48,962 bases of DNA from S015-6 sp964384945 (GCA_964384945.1 CAYLMK010000034.1:1-48962), one strand, 5' to 3'; positions 24,894-34,920 are shown, counted from the first letter of the stretch. The notes: generated from the letters alone by a model not told the origin. Program-made: numbers and translations.

Positions 24894-26603
24894 TTGGCTG
24901 ACTCGGCGATACAGCCCCTTCTCGAGAAGTTTCCCAAGGCCGTCACGCCCGCCCCGGAATTCCGGGGCGAGGACTCCCTGATCGTGACGCGGGAGGGGCT
25001 TGCCGAGGTTCTCCGGTTTGTCTACAGCCACCCGGACATGGCGTACCGCCTTCTCGAGGACATTTGCGGAGTCGACTACCCGGGGCGGGAGGCCCGCTTC
25101 GAGGCCGTTTACCATCTCTATTCCCTGAAGACGGCCCGGCATCTCCGGCTCAAGGTCCGCGTCGGGGAGCAGGACCCGACCCTTCCCACGGCCACCGGCA
25201 TCTGGAAGGCGGCGGACTGGTTCGAACGGGAGGCCTTCGATCAGTACGGAATCCGGTTCGAGGGCCACCCCAATCTCCGAAGGATCCTCAACCACGAGGA
25301 TTTCGTGGGGCACCCCCTGCGCAAGGACTACCCGATCAAGAAGCGCCAGAAGCTCACCCGGCCGACGAACCTCGGTTGGGATGAGGGGCAGTCGAGAGGC
25401 AACGGGGGCAACGGTTCCGGCCCGTCGGGAGGGGAACCGGAGTGGATGGTTCTCAACATCGGGCCGGCCCATCCGACGATGCACGGCACCCTGCGCGTGC
25501 TGGCCCGGCTCGAGGGGGAGACGATCCTCGAGGCCGCCCCGGAGATCGGCTATCTGCACCGCGGATTCGAGAAAGGCTCGGAACACCTGATGTACCAGCA
25601 GGTGATCCCCCTGACCGACCGCTTGAACTACGTCTCGGCCATGATGAACAACGTCGGGTACTGCCGCGCGGTCGAGAAGCTCCTCGGCATCGAGGTCTCC
25701 AGGCGGGTCCAGTACATCCGGGTCATCGTGAGCGAACTGTCCCGCATCATCGACCATTTCGTCTGCATCGCCGCCAATCTCGTGGACATGGGCGCCCTCA
25801 CCCCGTACTGGTACTGTTTCCGGGAGCGGGAGAACGTCTACGAACTCCTCGAGGCCCTTTGCGGAGCGAGGCTGACGACCTCCTACACGCGCATCGGAGG
25901 CCTGGCCCACGACCTGCCCGCCGGCTGGGCGGACCGCTGCCGGACCTACATCCGCGAGAGAATCCCCCGCGCCATCGAGGAGACCGAGACCCTGATCACC
26001 AAGAACCGGATCTTCATGGACCGCACCATGGGCGTGGGCGCGATCTCGGGCGATGACGCGCTCAACTGGGGCTTCACCGGCCCATGCCTGCGGGCCAGCG
26101 GGGTCCCCTTCGATGTGCGGAAGGCAAATCCCTATTACGACTACGATAAGTTCGACTTCGAGATCCCTGTGGGAAGTAACGGCGACACCTACGACCGCTA
26201 TCTGGTTCGCATGGAGGAGATGCGCCAGAGTCTGCGCATCATTGAGCAGGCCCTGGACGGCCTGCCGGAAGGGCCCATCTCCGCGCAGGACAGGCGCATC
26301 TCGCTGCCGCCGAAGGAGGCGGTTTACACAAAGTTCGGCTCCCTGGTCCGGCACATCAAGCTGATCGTCGACGGGATTCTCCCCCCCGAGGGGGAGATCT
26401 ACGCGGTGACCGAGGCCGCAAACGGGGTGCTGGGCTTCTACATCGTGAGCGACGGAACCAAGAATCCCTATCGCATCAAGGTGCGGCCGCCCTGCTTTGC
26501 GATCTATCAGGCGCTCCCGCAACTGACCCAGGGCAACATGATCGCGGACCTGATCGCCATCATCGGGAGCCTGAACATCATCGCGGGCGAACTCGACAGA
26601 TAG
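24894..26603 (+). CDS. nuoC: Complex I fused subunit NuoCD
   Basis: The 569-residue protein is a NuoC-NuoD fusion. The NuoC part (about residues 1-165) has the EREAFDQYGIRFEGHPNLRR motif. A Gly/Ser-rich linker follows, then NuoD from about residue 180 (NIGPAHPTMHGTLR) to the end. NuoD forms the quinone site with NuoB. The start is inferred as TTG at 24894, with TAGGAG 11 bases upstream; open frame before it overlaps nuoB. Fusion of these subunits is known in other bacteria, including E. coli. Confidence 0.92.
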   Translation: MADSAIQPLLEKFPKAVTPAPEFRGEDSLIVTREGLAEVLRFVYSHPDMAYRLLEDICGVDYPGREARFEAVYHLYSLKTARHLRLKVRVGEQDPTLPTATGIWKAADWFEREAFDQYGIRFEGHPNLRRILNHEDFVGHPLRKDYPIKKRQKLTRPTNLGWDEGQSRGNGGNGSGPSGGEPEWMVLNIGPAHPTMHGTLRVLARLEGETILEAAPEIGYLHRGFEKGSEHLMYQQVIPLTDRLNYVSAMMNNVGYCRAVEKLLGIEVSRRVQYIRVIVSELSRIIDHFVCIAANLVDMGALTPYWYCFRERENVYELLEALCGARLTTSYTRIGGLAHDLPAGWADRCRTYIRERIPRAIEETETLITKNRIFMDRTMGVGAISGDDALNWGFTGPCLRASGVPFDVRKANPYYDYDKFDFEIPVGSNGDTYDRYLVRMEEMRQSLRIIEQALDGLPEGPISAQDRRISLPPKEAVYTKFGSLVRHIKLIVDGILPPEGEIYAVTEAANGVLGFYIVSDGTKNPYRIKVRPPCFAIYQALPQLTQGNMIADLIAIIGSLNIIAGELDR

Positions 26604-26624
26604 CTGGAAGGCATTCGAGACAAC

Positions 26625-27710
26625 ATGTGGACTGATTACCTGGTCTGGACCGTGCAAAACGTGCTCTTCCCCCTGGTCGTCCCGGTGGTGCTGCTCACCG
26701 GCGTCATCCTGGCCGTGTGGATCGAGAGAAGGGGCGCCGCCTTCATCCAGGACCGGGTGGGGCCGAACCGGGTCCACCTCTTCGGCCTCCCGAACGCAGG
26801 GCTCGTGCAGCCGATCGCGGACGCGCTCAAGCTCCTCGTCAAAGAGGAATTTTTCCCGGAACGGGCGGACCGGTTCCTCTTCACCCTGGCCCCGGCCCTG
26901 TCCATGATCCCGGCGCTCATGACCTTCATGGTCATCCCCTTCGGCGACGTGCTCGTGATCGGCAAGTACGAGATCCCCTTGCAGGTGGCCGACCTGAACG
27001 TGGGTCTCCTGTTCATCTTCGCGATCGCCTCGCTCGGCGTTTACGGGATCGTGCTCGGCGGCTGGTCGCCGGACAACAAATACACCCTGCTCGGCGGCCT
27101 GCGCTCCTCGGCCCAGATGCTCAGCTACGAGATCGCGATGGGGCTCTCGATCATCGGCATCCTGATCGTGTTCGAGTCGGTCCGCCTGAACGACATCGTG
27201 CGCATGCAGGGGGACCTGCTCTTCGGCTTCCTGCCCCGCTGGGGAATCGTCGTGCAGCCCCTCGGGTTCCTGCTCTTCTCGATCGCCGCCCTGGCGGAAA
27301 CGAACCGGATCCCCTTCGACCTCCCCGAAGCGGAGGCCGAAATCGTCGCGGGCTATCACCTCGAATATTCGAGCTTCAAGTTCTCGATGTTCTTCATGGC
27401 CGAGTACGTCAACATGATGGTGGCCTCCGGGTTCATCGTGAGCCTCTTCCTGGGAGGCTGGCAGATCCCCTGGCTGCCCACCGAGGCCCTGGCGGCAAAG
27501 GTAGGGCCGTGGGGGACGGCCGCCCTCCAGGTCGGCGCGTTTGTGGCCAAGCTTTGGTTTCTTATGTGGGTCTTCGTCTGGATCCGCTGGACCCTGCCCC
27601 GCTTTCGATATGATCAGTTGATGGGGCTTGGCTGGCGGGTCATGCTGCCTCTGGCCCTGGCGAACCTGGTGGTGACGGCGATCGTGCCGTTCCTGATCGG
27701 AGTCTACTGA
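26625..27710 (+). CDS. nuoH: Complex I subunit NuoH
   Basis: The 361-residue membrane protein is NuoH. It has the signatures AAFIQDRVGPNRV near the N-terminus and LAETNRIPFDLPEAEAEIVAGYH in the middle, with eight or so hydrophobic segments. It forms the quinone access channel at the arm junction. It is 21 bases after nuoCD and 2 bases before nuoI. Confidence 0.95.
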   Translation: MWTDYLVWTVQNVLFPLVVPVVLLTGVILAVWIERRGAAFIQDRVGPNRVHLFGLPNAGLVQPIADALKLLVKEEFFPERADRFLFTLAPALSMIPALMTFMVIPFGDVLVIGKYEIPLQVADLNVGLLFIFAIASLGVYGIVLGGWSPDNKYTLLGGLRSSAQMLSYEIAMGLSIIGILIVFESVRLNDIVRMQGDLLFGFLPRWGIVVQPLGFLLFSIAALAETNRIPFDLPEAEAEIVAGYHLEYSSFKFSMFFMAEYVNMMVASGFIVSLFLGGWQIPWLPTEALAAKVGPWGTAALQVGAFVAKLWFLMWVFVWIRWTLPRFRYDQLMGLGWRVMLPLALANLVVTAIVPFLIGVY

Positions 27711-27712
27711 GA

Positions 27713-28222
27713 ATGATCAAGACCAAGCCCGTTTCCCCCCCGGGGGGAAAAAACTACCCGGCAAGCCAGAGGGTCTACCTCGTCGAGATCCTCAAGGGGA
27801 TGGGGCTCACCCTGAAGCACCTGGTCCGAAACGTGGCCACCTATCCGACCCGCAACCGCACGGTCGTCACGATTCAGTACCCGGAGGAGAAGAGACAGTA
27901 CTCGCCCCGATTCCGGGGCCGGCACCGGCTCAAGAAGAACCCGGACGGCTCGATGCGATGCGTGGCCTGCAAGCTCTGCGTGGAAAACTGCCCGTCTCAT
28001 TGCATCTTCGTCGAGCCGGCCGCCTATCCGGACCCGAGCAAGGGAAACTACCCGAAACGGTACGAGATCGACATCACCCGCTGCATCTTCTGCGGGTTCT
28101 GCGTGGAAGCGTGCCCGAAGGACGCCATCGAGATGACCGAGGTATCCGAAATGGCGGACTCCCGTCGCGCCGTCTACGACCGGGATTTCCTCCTCGCCGG
28201 CGGGAAGGAGGCGGGCCGATGA
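27713..28222 (+). CDS. nuoI: Complex I subunit NuoI (two 4Fe-4S clusters)
   Basis: The 169-residue protein carries two ferredoxin motifs, CVACKLCVENCP and CIFCGFCVEACP, which hold clusters N6a and N6b. In complexes without NuoEFG, this subunit is thought to be where ferredoxin or another donor delivers electrons. Its stop overlaps the nuoJ start (ATGA). Confidence 0.94.
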   Translation: MIKTKPVSPPGGKNYPASQRVYLVEILKGMGLTLKHLVRNVATYPTRNRTVVTIQYPEEKRQYSPRFRGRHRLKKNPDGSMRCVACKLCVENCPSHCIFVEPAAYPDPSKGNYPKRYEIDITRCIFCGFCVEACPKDAIEMTEVSEMADSRRAVYDRDFLLAGGKEAGR

Positions 28223-28728
28223 TCCAGGCGATCTTCTTTTACGTCTTTGCGGCCTCCGCACTGGTCATGGCCCTTCTGGTCGTATCCGCCAGCAACCCCA
28301 TTTACAGCGCCACGGCCCTGATCGGCTGCCTGATTTCCGTGGCCTGCATCTATGCCCTGCAATCGGCTCACCTGCTGGCCCTCCTGCAGGTCCTGGTGTA
28401 CGCCGGGGCCATCATGGTCCTGATCCTGTTCGTCCTCATGCTCCTGAACCTGTCTCCCAGCGAACTGGGAAAGAGACGCGTCACGGCCCTGAAGGTCACG
28501 GGCGGCTACCTGATCGCGGCGCTTGCAACGCTCTTGACGGTCCGGTTCACCCGGCATCCCTGGGCGCCCGCTTCCGCGCCGGATCCGGGCTTCGGAACGA
28601 TCGAGGAGGTCGGAGAGGTCCTCTTCACGAACTACCTCCTGCCCTTTGAAATGGTCTCTTTTCTACTGCTGGCGGCCATCATCGGGGCGGTCGTCCTGAC
28701 ACGGAAGGGGAAAGGGGATGGACCATGA
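28219..28728 (+). CDS. nuoJ: Complex I subunit NuoJ
   Basis: The 169-residue membrane protein has five hydrophobic segments and the NuoJ feature LLQVLVYAGAIMVLILFVLML, which contains the conserved pi-bulge region. AAGGAGG lies 7 bases before the ATG at 28219. Start and stop codons overlap those of nuoI and nuoK by 4 bases each. Confidence 0.92.
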   Translation: MIQAIFFYVFAASALVMALLVVSASNPIYSATALIGCLISVACIYALQSAHLLALLQVLVYAGAIMVLILFVLMLLNLSPSELGKRRVTALKVTGGYLIAALATLLTVRFTRHPWAPASAPDPGFGTIEEVGEVLFTNYLLPFEMVSFLLLAAIIGAVVLTRKGKGDGP

Positions 28729-29021
28729 CGAGTGAGACGCTCGTTCTGAGCATCCTCCTGTTCGCCATAGGGGCCGTCGGCTTCGTGGTGCGCAGGAACG
28801 CGATTGTCGTCCTGATGTCGGTCGAGTTGATGCTCAATGCGGCCAACCTTGCTTTCGTCGACTTCTCCCGTCAGCACATGGACGCCACCGGCCACATCTT
28901 CGTGTTCATGATCATGACCGTGGCCGCCGCCGAGGCGGCCGTTGCGCTGGCCATCGTGGTCCACATCTTCCGGACCCGCAGGGCCGTGAATTTGGATGAG
29001 ATCAACCTCATGAAAGGGTAG
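28725..29021 (+). CDS. nuoK: Complex I subunit NuoK
   Basis: The 98-residue protein has three membrane helices and the two buried glutamates used in proton transfer (MSVELMLNAANLAF and AAAEAAVALAIVV). It overlaps nuoJ by 4 bases. Confidence 0.94.
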   Translation: MTSETLVLSILLFAIGAVGFVVRRNAIVVLMSVELMLNAANLAFVDFSRQHMDATGHIFVFMIMTVAAAEAAVALAIVVHIFRTRRAVNLDEINLMKG

Positions 29022-29046
29022 CCCCTGAGCCCTGAGCCCCGACCCC
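29022..29046 (-). other. Potential G-quadruplex motif in the nuoK-nuoL spacer
   Basis: Directly after the nuoK stop, four C runs (CCCC, CCC, CCCC, CCCC) are separated by 2-4 bases. The minus strand therefore has four G runs of three or more with short loops. The spacer also contains a tandem CCCTGAG duplication. Confidence 0.4.
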
Positions 29047-29074
29047 GGGGTGGTTCTTGGGGAAGGGAGGAACC

Positions 29075-31015
29075 TTGGAAGCTGTTTGCTACATCCGCTG
29101 GATCCCGCTCCTGCCGCTGATCGGCTTCCTGATCAACGGCCTGGGGGCGAGGGCCGATCTCGGGCATGCCGGGACCCGGCGGGTCCACTGGGTCGCCTGC
29201 CTGGCGCCGTTCGGATCCCTGCTCATCTCGGTCTTCGCCTTCACCCGGCTGCTGGGCCTTCCGGCCGGCCAGCGGCTTCTCACCGACAGGGTCTTCACCT
29301 GGATCTCCGCCGGCGAATTCACGGCCCATCTCTCCTTCAGCATCGACCCGCTGAGTTCGGTCATGACCCTGGTGGTGACGGGCGTGGGGTTTCTCATCCA
29401 CGTCTACTCCGTAGGCTACATGCACGGCGACCGGGGCTACTCCCGCTACTTTGCCTACCTGAACCTGTTCATGGCCATGATGCTCGTCCTCGTCCTGGGC
29501 GACAACCTGCTCCTGCTGTTCCTCGGCTGGGAGGGCGTGGGCCTCTGCTCCTACTTCCTGATCGGCTTCTGGTACGAAGACCCGGAGAAGGCTTACGCAG
29601 GACTGAAGGCCTTCGTCGTGAACCGCATCGGCGACTTCGGGTTCCTCCTCGGGCTCTTTCTCCTCTTCTGGAGCCTCGGACGGAACGGCATCTGGACGAT
29701 CGACTTCGGATCGATCCAGGAACACATCCACCTGCTCAGCCCGGCGGTCATCACCGCCGTCTGCCTGCTCCTGTTCATGGGCGCCATGGGAAAGTCGGCG
29801 CAGATCCCGCTCTACGTCTGGCTCCCGGACGCCATGGCCGGCCCGACGCCCGTCAGCGCCCTCATCCACGCTGCGACCATGGTGACGGCCGGGGTCTACA
29901 TGGTCGCCCGGATGCATTTCCTGTTCGTCGCCTCCGATCTGGCCATGCAGTGGGTGGCCTGGGTCGGAGCCGCCACCGCCCTGTTCGCGGCCACGATCGG
30001 CATCTGCCAGAACGACATCAAAAAGGTCCTGGCCTATTCCACGGTGAGTCAGCTCGGCTACATGTTCGTAGGCGTCGGGATCGGTGCATACGCCTCCGGC
30101 ATCTTCCACCTGATGACCCATGCCTTCTTCAAGGCCCTGCTCTTTCTCGGCGCCGGCAGTGTGATGCACGCCATGGGAAACGAGACCGACATCCAGAAGA
30201 TGGGCGGCCTGCGAAAGAAGATGCCCTGGACCTTCGGGACGTTCATGATCGCCACGCTGGCCATCTGCGGTATCCCGCCCTTCAGCGGCTTCTTCTCCAA
30301 GGACGAGATCCTCTGGCTGGCGTATTCCTCGCACCACGGATCGACCGCTCTCTGGCTGGTGCTCTGGATCGGAGCCGCCATCACCGCGTTTTACATGTCC
30401 AGGCTGGTTTTTCTCACCTTCTTCGGCGCACCGAGGGATCATCACCTCTACGACCATGCCCACGAGTCCCCGGCGGTCATGACCGTGCCGCTGGCGCTGC
30501 TCGCCGTGGGAGCCGCACTCGTCGGATTCGTGGGGGCGCCCGCCTCCCTGGGCCTCACAAACCATTTCGAGCATTTCCTGCAGCCGGTGGTGGGCGCGCT
30601 CCCGCACGGGGGCCACGGCTCCCACACCACGGAATACGTCTTCATGGGCCTGTCGGTTGCCGTAGCCGCCGCAGGCATCCTGTTGGCCTGGTGGCTCTAC
30701 CTGAAGTCCGGAGAGCTTCCAAAGATCCTGGCGCGGAAATACGCGCGCCTCTACAACCTGGTCTACAACAAGTATTACGTGGATGAGATGTACGACGCCC
30801 TGTTCGTCCGACCGATCCGGGACCTGTCCGTGAGGCTGCTCTGGAAGATCTTCGATGCAGGGTTCATCGACGACGGGCTGGTCAACGGAACGGCCCGGTT
30901 CTTCCAGAACTCCGCCCGGTCGCTCCGCCGGATCCAGGTCGGGGACGTGCAGGGGTATGCATTCGCCATGGTGGTCGGGGTGGTCGCGATCATCGGCTTT
31001 CTCCTGCTCCAGTAG
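29075..31015 (+). CDS. nuoL: Complex I antiporter-like subunit NuoL
   Basis: The 646-residue protein is NuoL by length and by motifs: WEGVGLCSYFLIGFWY, MGKSAQIPLYVWLPDAM (with the key Lys and Pro), and AYSTVSQLGYMFVGVG. The C-terminal lateral helix region is present. It pumps protons at the distal end of the membrane arm. TTG at 29075 is preferred because GGGAGG precedes it directly; a TTG 6 codons upstream would place that site inside the gene. Confidence 0.94.
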   Translation: MEAVCYIRWIPLLPLIGFLINGLGARADLGHAGTRRVHWVACLAPFGSLLISVFAFTRLLGLPAGQRLLTDRVFTWISAGEFTAHLSFSIDPLSSVMTLVVTGVGFLIHVYSVGYMHGDRGYSRYFAYLNLFMAMMLVLVLGDNLLLLFLGWEGVGLCSYFLIGFWYEDPEKAYAGLKAFVVNRIGDFGFLLGLFLLFWSLGRNGIWTIDFGSIQEHIHLLSPAVITAVCLLLFMGAMGKSAQIPLYVWLPDAMAGPTPVSALIHAATMVTAGVYMVARMHFLFVASDLAMQWVAWVGAATALFAATIGICQNDIKKVLAYSTVSQLGYMFVGVGIGAYASGIFHLMTHAFFKALLFLGAGSVMHAMGNETDIQKMGGLRKKMPWTFGTFMIATLAICGIPPFSGFFSKDEILWLAYSSHHGSTALWLVLWIGAAITAFYMSRLVFLTFFGAPRDHHLYDHAHESPAVMTVPLALLAVGAALVGFVGAPASLGLTNHFEHFLQPVVGALPHGGHGSHTTEYVFMGLSVAVAAAGILLAWWLYLKSGELPKILARKYARLYNLVYNKYYVDEMYDALFVRPIRDLSVRLLWKIFDAGFIDDGLVNGTARFFQNSARSLRRIQVGDVQGYAFAMVVGVVAIIGFLLLQ

Positions 31016-31029
31016 GGACCGAACAGCTC

Positions 31030-32625
31030 ATGGAAATGATTGACCAGCATCTCCTAACGGTTCTCGTTTTTCTCCCGCTGGCCGGGGCCCTGCTCGTTCT
31101 GCTCTTTCTTCCAGGAACGCAGAAAGAGGCCATCCGCCGGGTGACCTTCCTGACCATGCTGGCCGGATTTCTGGTCTCCCTGAAGCTCTTCCTGGATTAC
31201 GACCCCGACTCGGCGCAGACGATGCAGTTCATCGAATCCGCGCCATGGCTCCCCGAGTACGGGATCGCATACAAGATAGGCATCGACGGCATGAGCCTTC
31301 TGCTGTTTCTGATGACCACCTTCCTGGGCCCGCTCGTGATCCTGTCCTCGTGGCGGTCCATCGAGGACCGGGTCAAGGCCTTTCACGTCTCGATGCTCTT
31401 CCTGCAGACCGCGATGCTCGGGGCCTTCGTGTCCCTGAATCTCTTTCTGTTCTACATCTTCTGGGAGGCCATGCTGATCCCGATGTACTTCATCATCGGC
31501 ATCTGGGGGGGCCCCAGGCGGGTTTACGCAGCCGTCAAGTTCTTCCTGTACACGCTCATCGGCAGCCTCCTGATGCTGGTGGCCATCCTCTACCTTTACT
31601 TCGCGCACGTGGACCAGTTCGGCTTCTACTCCTTCGACCTGTTCGACCTCTACCGCGTGCAACTCGCCCTGGGCCCGGAGAAGCTCCTTTTCCTGGCCTT
31701 CGCCCTATCGTTCGCCATCAAGGTGCCCATGTTCCCGTTCCACACATGGCTTCCGGACGCCCACGTAGAGGCACCCACCGCGGGAAGCGTCATCCTGGCC
31801 GGCGTCCTGCTGAAGATGGGAACCTACGGATTCCTCCGCTTCTCCATGCCCCTGTTTCCGGCCGCCACGGCCTACTTCTACCCGCTCATCGCGGTTCTGG
31901 CCGTCATCGGCATCATCTACGGCGCCCTGGTGGCCATGGTGCAGCCCGACGTGAAGAAGCTCGTCGCCTACTCCTCGGTGAGCCATCTGGGCTTCGTCAT
32001 GCTCGGCCTGGCGGTTCTCAATGTCCAGGGCGTGGAGGGCAGCGTGATCCAGATGGTCAACCACGGGCTCTCGACAGGGGCGCTCTTTATCATCGTCGGC
32101 ATGATCTACGACCGCCGGCACACCCGTCTGATATCCGATTTCGGCGGCATCTCCAAGGCCATGCCGGTCTTTGCGACCTTTTTCATGATCGTCACCCTGT
32201 CCTCCATCGGCCTTCCGGGCCTGAACGGGTTCGTGGGAGAGTTTCTGATCTTGATCGGCACGTTCAAGAAAAGCACGGCCCTGGCCGTCCTGGCCGCCTC
32301 GGGCGTGATCCTGGCCGCGGTCTACATGCTCTGGATGTTCAAGCGGGCCATGTTCGGGCCTCTCGACAAGGAAGAGAACAAGTCCCTGAAAGACCTGAAT
32401 CTGAGAGAGATCGCGGTGCTGGTCCCGATCCTTGTGATGATCGTCTGGATCGGGATCTACCCGCAGACCTTCCTCAGGAAGATGGACCGTTCCGTGGAGG
32501 CCTTTCTTGCCCGATCGACCGCAGCCGAGGTCCGGCCGGTCCAGCCTTTCGAGAGGGAATCCTTTTTCATGACCCAACGAGAATCGGCGTCACCATTCTG
32601 GGGGCAGGCGCATGGGAATCGATAA
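31030..32625 (+). CDS. nuoM: Complex I antiporter-like subunit NuoM
   Basis: The 531-residue product is NuoM. It has FYIFWEAMLIPMYFIIGIWG with the essential Glu, KVPMFPFHTWLPDAHVEAPT, and VAYSSVSHLGFVMLG. It is 14 bases after nuoL and overlaps nuoN by 14 bases. Confidence 0.95.
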   Translation: MEMIDQHLLTVLVFLPLAGALLVLLFLPGTQKEAIRRVTFLTMLAGFLVSLKLFLDYDPDSAQTMQFIESAPWLPEYGIAYKIGIDGMSLLLFLMTTFLGPLVILSSWRSIEDRVKAFHVSMLFLQTAMLGAFVSLNLFLFYIFWEAMLIPMYFIIGIWGGPRRVYAAVKFFLYTLIGSLLMLVAILYLYFAHVDQFGFYSFDLFDLYRVQLALGPEKLLFLAFALSFAIKVPMFPFHTWLPDAHVEAPTAGSVILAGVLLKMGTYGFLRFSMPLFPAATAYFYPLIAVLAVIGIIYGALVAMVQPDVKKLVAYSSVSHLGFVMLGLAVLNVQGVEGSVIQMVNHGLSTGALFIIVGMIYDRRHTRLISDFGGISKAMPVFATFFMIVTLSSIGLPGLNGFVGEFLILIGTFKKSTALAVLAASGVILAAVYMLWMFKRAMFGPLDKEENKSLKDLNLREIAVLVPILVMIVWIGIYPQTFLRKMDRSVEAFLARSTAAEVRPVQPFERESFFMTQRESASPFWGQAHGNR

Positions 32626-34093
32626 CCTGCCGGCAGCCCTGAGCGTCATCCGGCCCGAGTTGATCCTGGCGGGAACTGCCCTGGCCTGCATCGCACTCGA
32701 TCTCTTCTACAAACCGTCGGACAAGATGCCCTGCTGGCTCATCGCCTTTTTCGGCTGCCTGGCGGCGCTGGCCGCCACGCTCGCGGCCTGGGGAACCGAC
32801 GAGCAGGCCTTCTCCCGGCTCGTCCGCATGGACAACCTTTCCAACTTCTTCGCCGTGATCCTCCTGGCGGCCGGCCTGATCACCCTGCTCCTGTCCGTCA
32901 GCTATACGCGCCGGGAGGGGCTGCCGGCCGGCGAGTACTGCGCGCTTCTGCTCATCAGCATGATCGGCATGCTGTTCATGACGAGGGCCAACGACCTGAT
33001 GATCGTCTATCTCGGCATCGAGGTCATGTCCATTCCGGTCTACGCCCTCGTCGCCATGATGAAGAGAAGCCCGAAGAGCCCCGAGGCGGGGCTGAAGTAT
33101 CTGTTGCTCGGCGGGTTCGCATCGGCCATGCTCCTGTTCGGAATCGCCTTCCTGTACGGCGCCGCGGGCTCCACCCAGCTTTTTGTCCTACTCCGGCACG
33201 TCCCCAAGGCGATGGCCTCCTCGGACCCTCTGTTCCTGGCAGGGATGGGGCTGCTTCTGGTCGGCATGGGATTCAAGGTGTCCCTGGTCCCGTTCCACAT
33301 GTGGACGCCGGATGCCTACGAAGGGGCCCCCACCTCGGTGACGGCCTTCATGTCCGTTGCAGTCAAGGCGGCAGGGTTCTCGATCCTGATCCGGATCATC
33401 GTCCTGACCCTCCACCCGATGGAGATCCACTGGTCCCGGGTTTTCTGGTGGCTGGCGGTGCTCACCATGGTCCTTGGAAACGTGGTCGCCCTGGTCCAGG
33501 AGAACCTCAAGCGCATGCTCGCCTACTCGAGCATCGCCCACGCAGGCTACGTCCTGGTCGCCCTGACCACGGGCACGCGGTTCGGGGTCCAGGCGGCCCT
33601 GATCTATCTGTTCATTTACGCCCTGATGAATCTGGGCGCCTTCGGCGTGGTCATTGCGATGAGTCGGAAGGAAGACCGGGGCGTGGAGATCCGGGATTTC
33701 GCGGGCGCGGCGCGGGAGCAGCCCCTTTATGCTCTGGCCATGGCCGTCTTCATGTTCTCCCTGGCGGGGGTTCCGCCGACCGGCGGGTTCATCGGGAAGT
33801 TCTATGCCTTCAGCGCCGCGGTGCGGGCCGGATACATCTGGCTGGCCGTCATCGGCGTGGTCATGAGCGCGGTTTCGGCATACTTCTACCTGCGCGTGCT
33901 CGTCGTGATGTACATGAAGGAGCCGGAAGCGAAACCGGAGTTTTCGGCCGGACCCTGGGGGGCCGGCGTCGGCGCGGGTGTACGCCTCTCCCTCTGGGTA
34001 TGCGCCATCTCCGTTCTGCTGCTCGGCGTCTGGCCGGGATGGCTCAACCGCTTCGCTCTCGAGGCCCTGCAGGGCCTCTGGAGCCTCATGTAG
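32612..34093 (+). CDS. nuoN: Complex I antiporter-like subunit NuoN
   Basis: The 493-residue protein has the third antiporter-like fold: VYLGIEVMSIPVYALVAM, KVSLVPFHMWTPDAYEGAPT, and LAYSSIAHAGYVLVAL. It ends the nuo operon. No terminator hairpin with a U run follows, so read-through into the rhomboid gene 88 bases downstream is possible. Confidence 0.95.
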   Translation: MGIDNLPAALSVIRPELILAGTALACIALDLFYKPSDKMPCWLIAFFGCLAALAATLAAWGTDEQAFSRLVRMDNLSNFFAVILLAAGLITLLLSVSYTRREGLPAGEYCALLLISMIGMLFMTRANDLMIVYLGIEVMSIPVYALVAMMKRSPKSPEAGLKYLLLGGFASAMLLFGIAFLYGAAGSTQLFVLLRHVPKAMASSDPLFLAGMGLLLVGMGFKVSLVPFHMWTPDAYEGAPTSVTAFMSVAVKAAGFSILIRIIVLTLHPMEIHWSRVFWWLAVLTMVLGNVVALVQENLKRMLAYSSIAHAGYVLVALTTGTRFGVQAALIYLFIYALMNLGAFGVVIAMSRKEDRGVEIRDFAGAAREQPLYALAMAVFMFSLAGVPPTGGFIGKFYAFSAAVRAGYIWLAVIGVVMSAVSAYFYLRVLVVMYMKEPEAKPEFSAGPWGAGVGAGVRLSLWVCAISVLLLGVWPGWLNRFALEALQGLWSLM

Positions 34094-34181
34094 CGCCGCC
34101 CCCTTCGGTCCGGGTAACCGTTCTTCCAACCCGTCGCCTCCCCTCCCCGGCGGGACGCGGTGGCAAAGAGAGCGCTGAGAC

Positions 34182-34895
34182 TTGTTCCCCATCCGAGATC
34201 ACAACCGCTCCGGCATCGTGCCGTACGTCACCGTCACGCTGATCGTGCTGAACAGCATGGCCTTCCTGTATGAGCTTTCGCTCGGCCCGGCCCTCGAGCG
34301 TTTTCTGCTTCGCTACGGTCTCGTGCCGATCCTGGTCTCCAACTTCCACAGGATTCCCGAGATCGGGTTCCTCGATGTGGCCAGGACCTTCGTGACATCC
34401 ATGTTCCTCCACGGGGGCTGGTTCCACATCATCGGGAACATGTGGTACCTGTGGGTCTTCGGCGACAACGTGGAGGACCGGCTCGGCCACGGACGTTTCC
34501 TGGCCTTCTATCTGGCATGCGGGGTCGTGGCCGGCCTCGTTCACTACGGGCTCAACCCTTCCTCCAAGCTCCCGACCATCGGCGCCAGCGGCGCCGTGGC
34601 AGGGGTGCTGGGGGCTTACTTCCTCTGTTTTCCCAGGGCCCGCGTGGACCTCCTGATCTTCTTTTTCTTCTTCATCCAGATCGTCACCGTCCCTGCGGCC
34701 TTCGTGCTCTTCTTCTGGTTTGTCCTGCAGCTGTTCAACGGCGCCGCTTCGCTTGGGGCGGGGACGCATGTGACCGGCGGCGTGGCCTGGTGGGCGCACA
34801 TCGGCGGCTTTCTCTGCGGGGCGCTCCTGGTGCGTGTTTTGCCGAGGCGGCGGCGCTCGCGGCAGACCGTCTACCGGGTCAGGTTCGACCGGTAA
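34182..34895 (+). CDS. Rhomboid-family intramembrane serine protease
   Basis: The 237-residue membrane protein has the rhomboid catalytic serine in TIGASGAVAGVLGAY and the partner histidine in AWWAHIGGFLCG. The conserved FLHGGWFHIIGNMWYLWVFGDNVED lies upstream. It cleaves membrane proteins within the bilayer. The start is TTG at 34182, after a purine-rich stretch. It is in the same direction as the nuo operon; targets are unknown. Confidence 0.92.
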   Translation: MFPIRDHNRSGIVPYVTVTLIVLNSMAFLYELSLGPALERFLLRYGLVPILVSNFHRIPEIGFLDVARTFVTSMFLHGGWFHIIGNMWYLWVFGDNVEDRLGHGRFLAFYLACGVVAGLVHYGLNPSSKLPTIGASGAVAGVLGAYFLCFPRARVDLLIFFFFFIQIVTVPAAFVLFFWFVLQLFNGAASLGAGTHVTGGVAWWAHIGGFLCGALLVRVLPRRRRSRQTVYRVRFDR

Positions 34896-34920
34896 GGAAG
34901 GACAGGATGCTTCAGGGGCC

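Noticed and set aside
29050..30786. Open frame of 578 codons overlapping nuoL
   Set aside because: It is an Arg/Pro/Gly-rich alternative frame of nuoL with no family resemblance.
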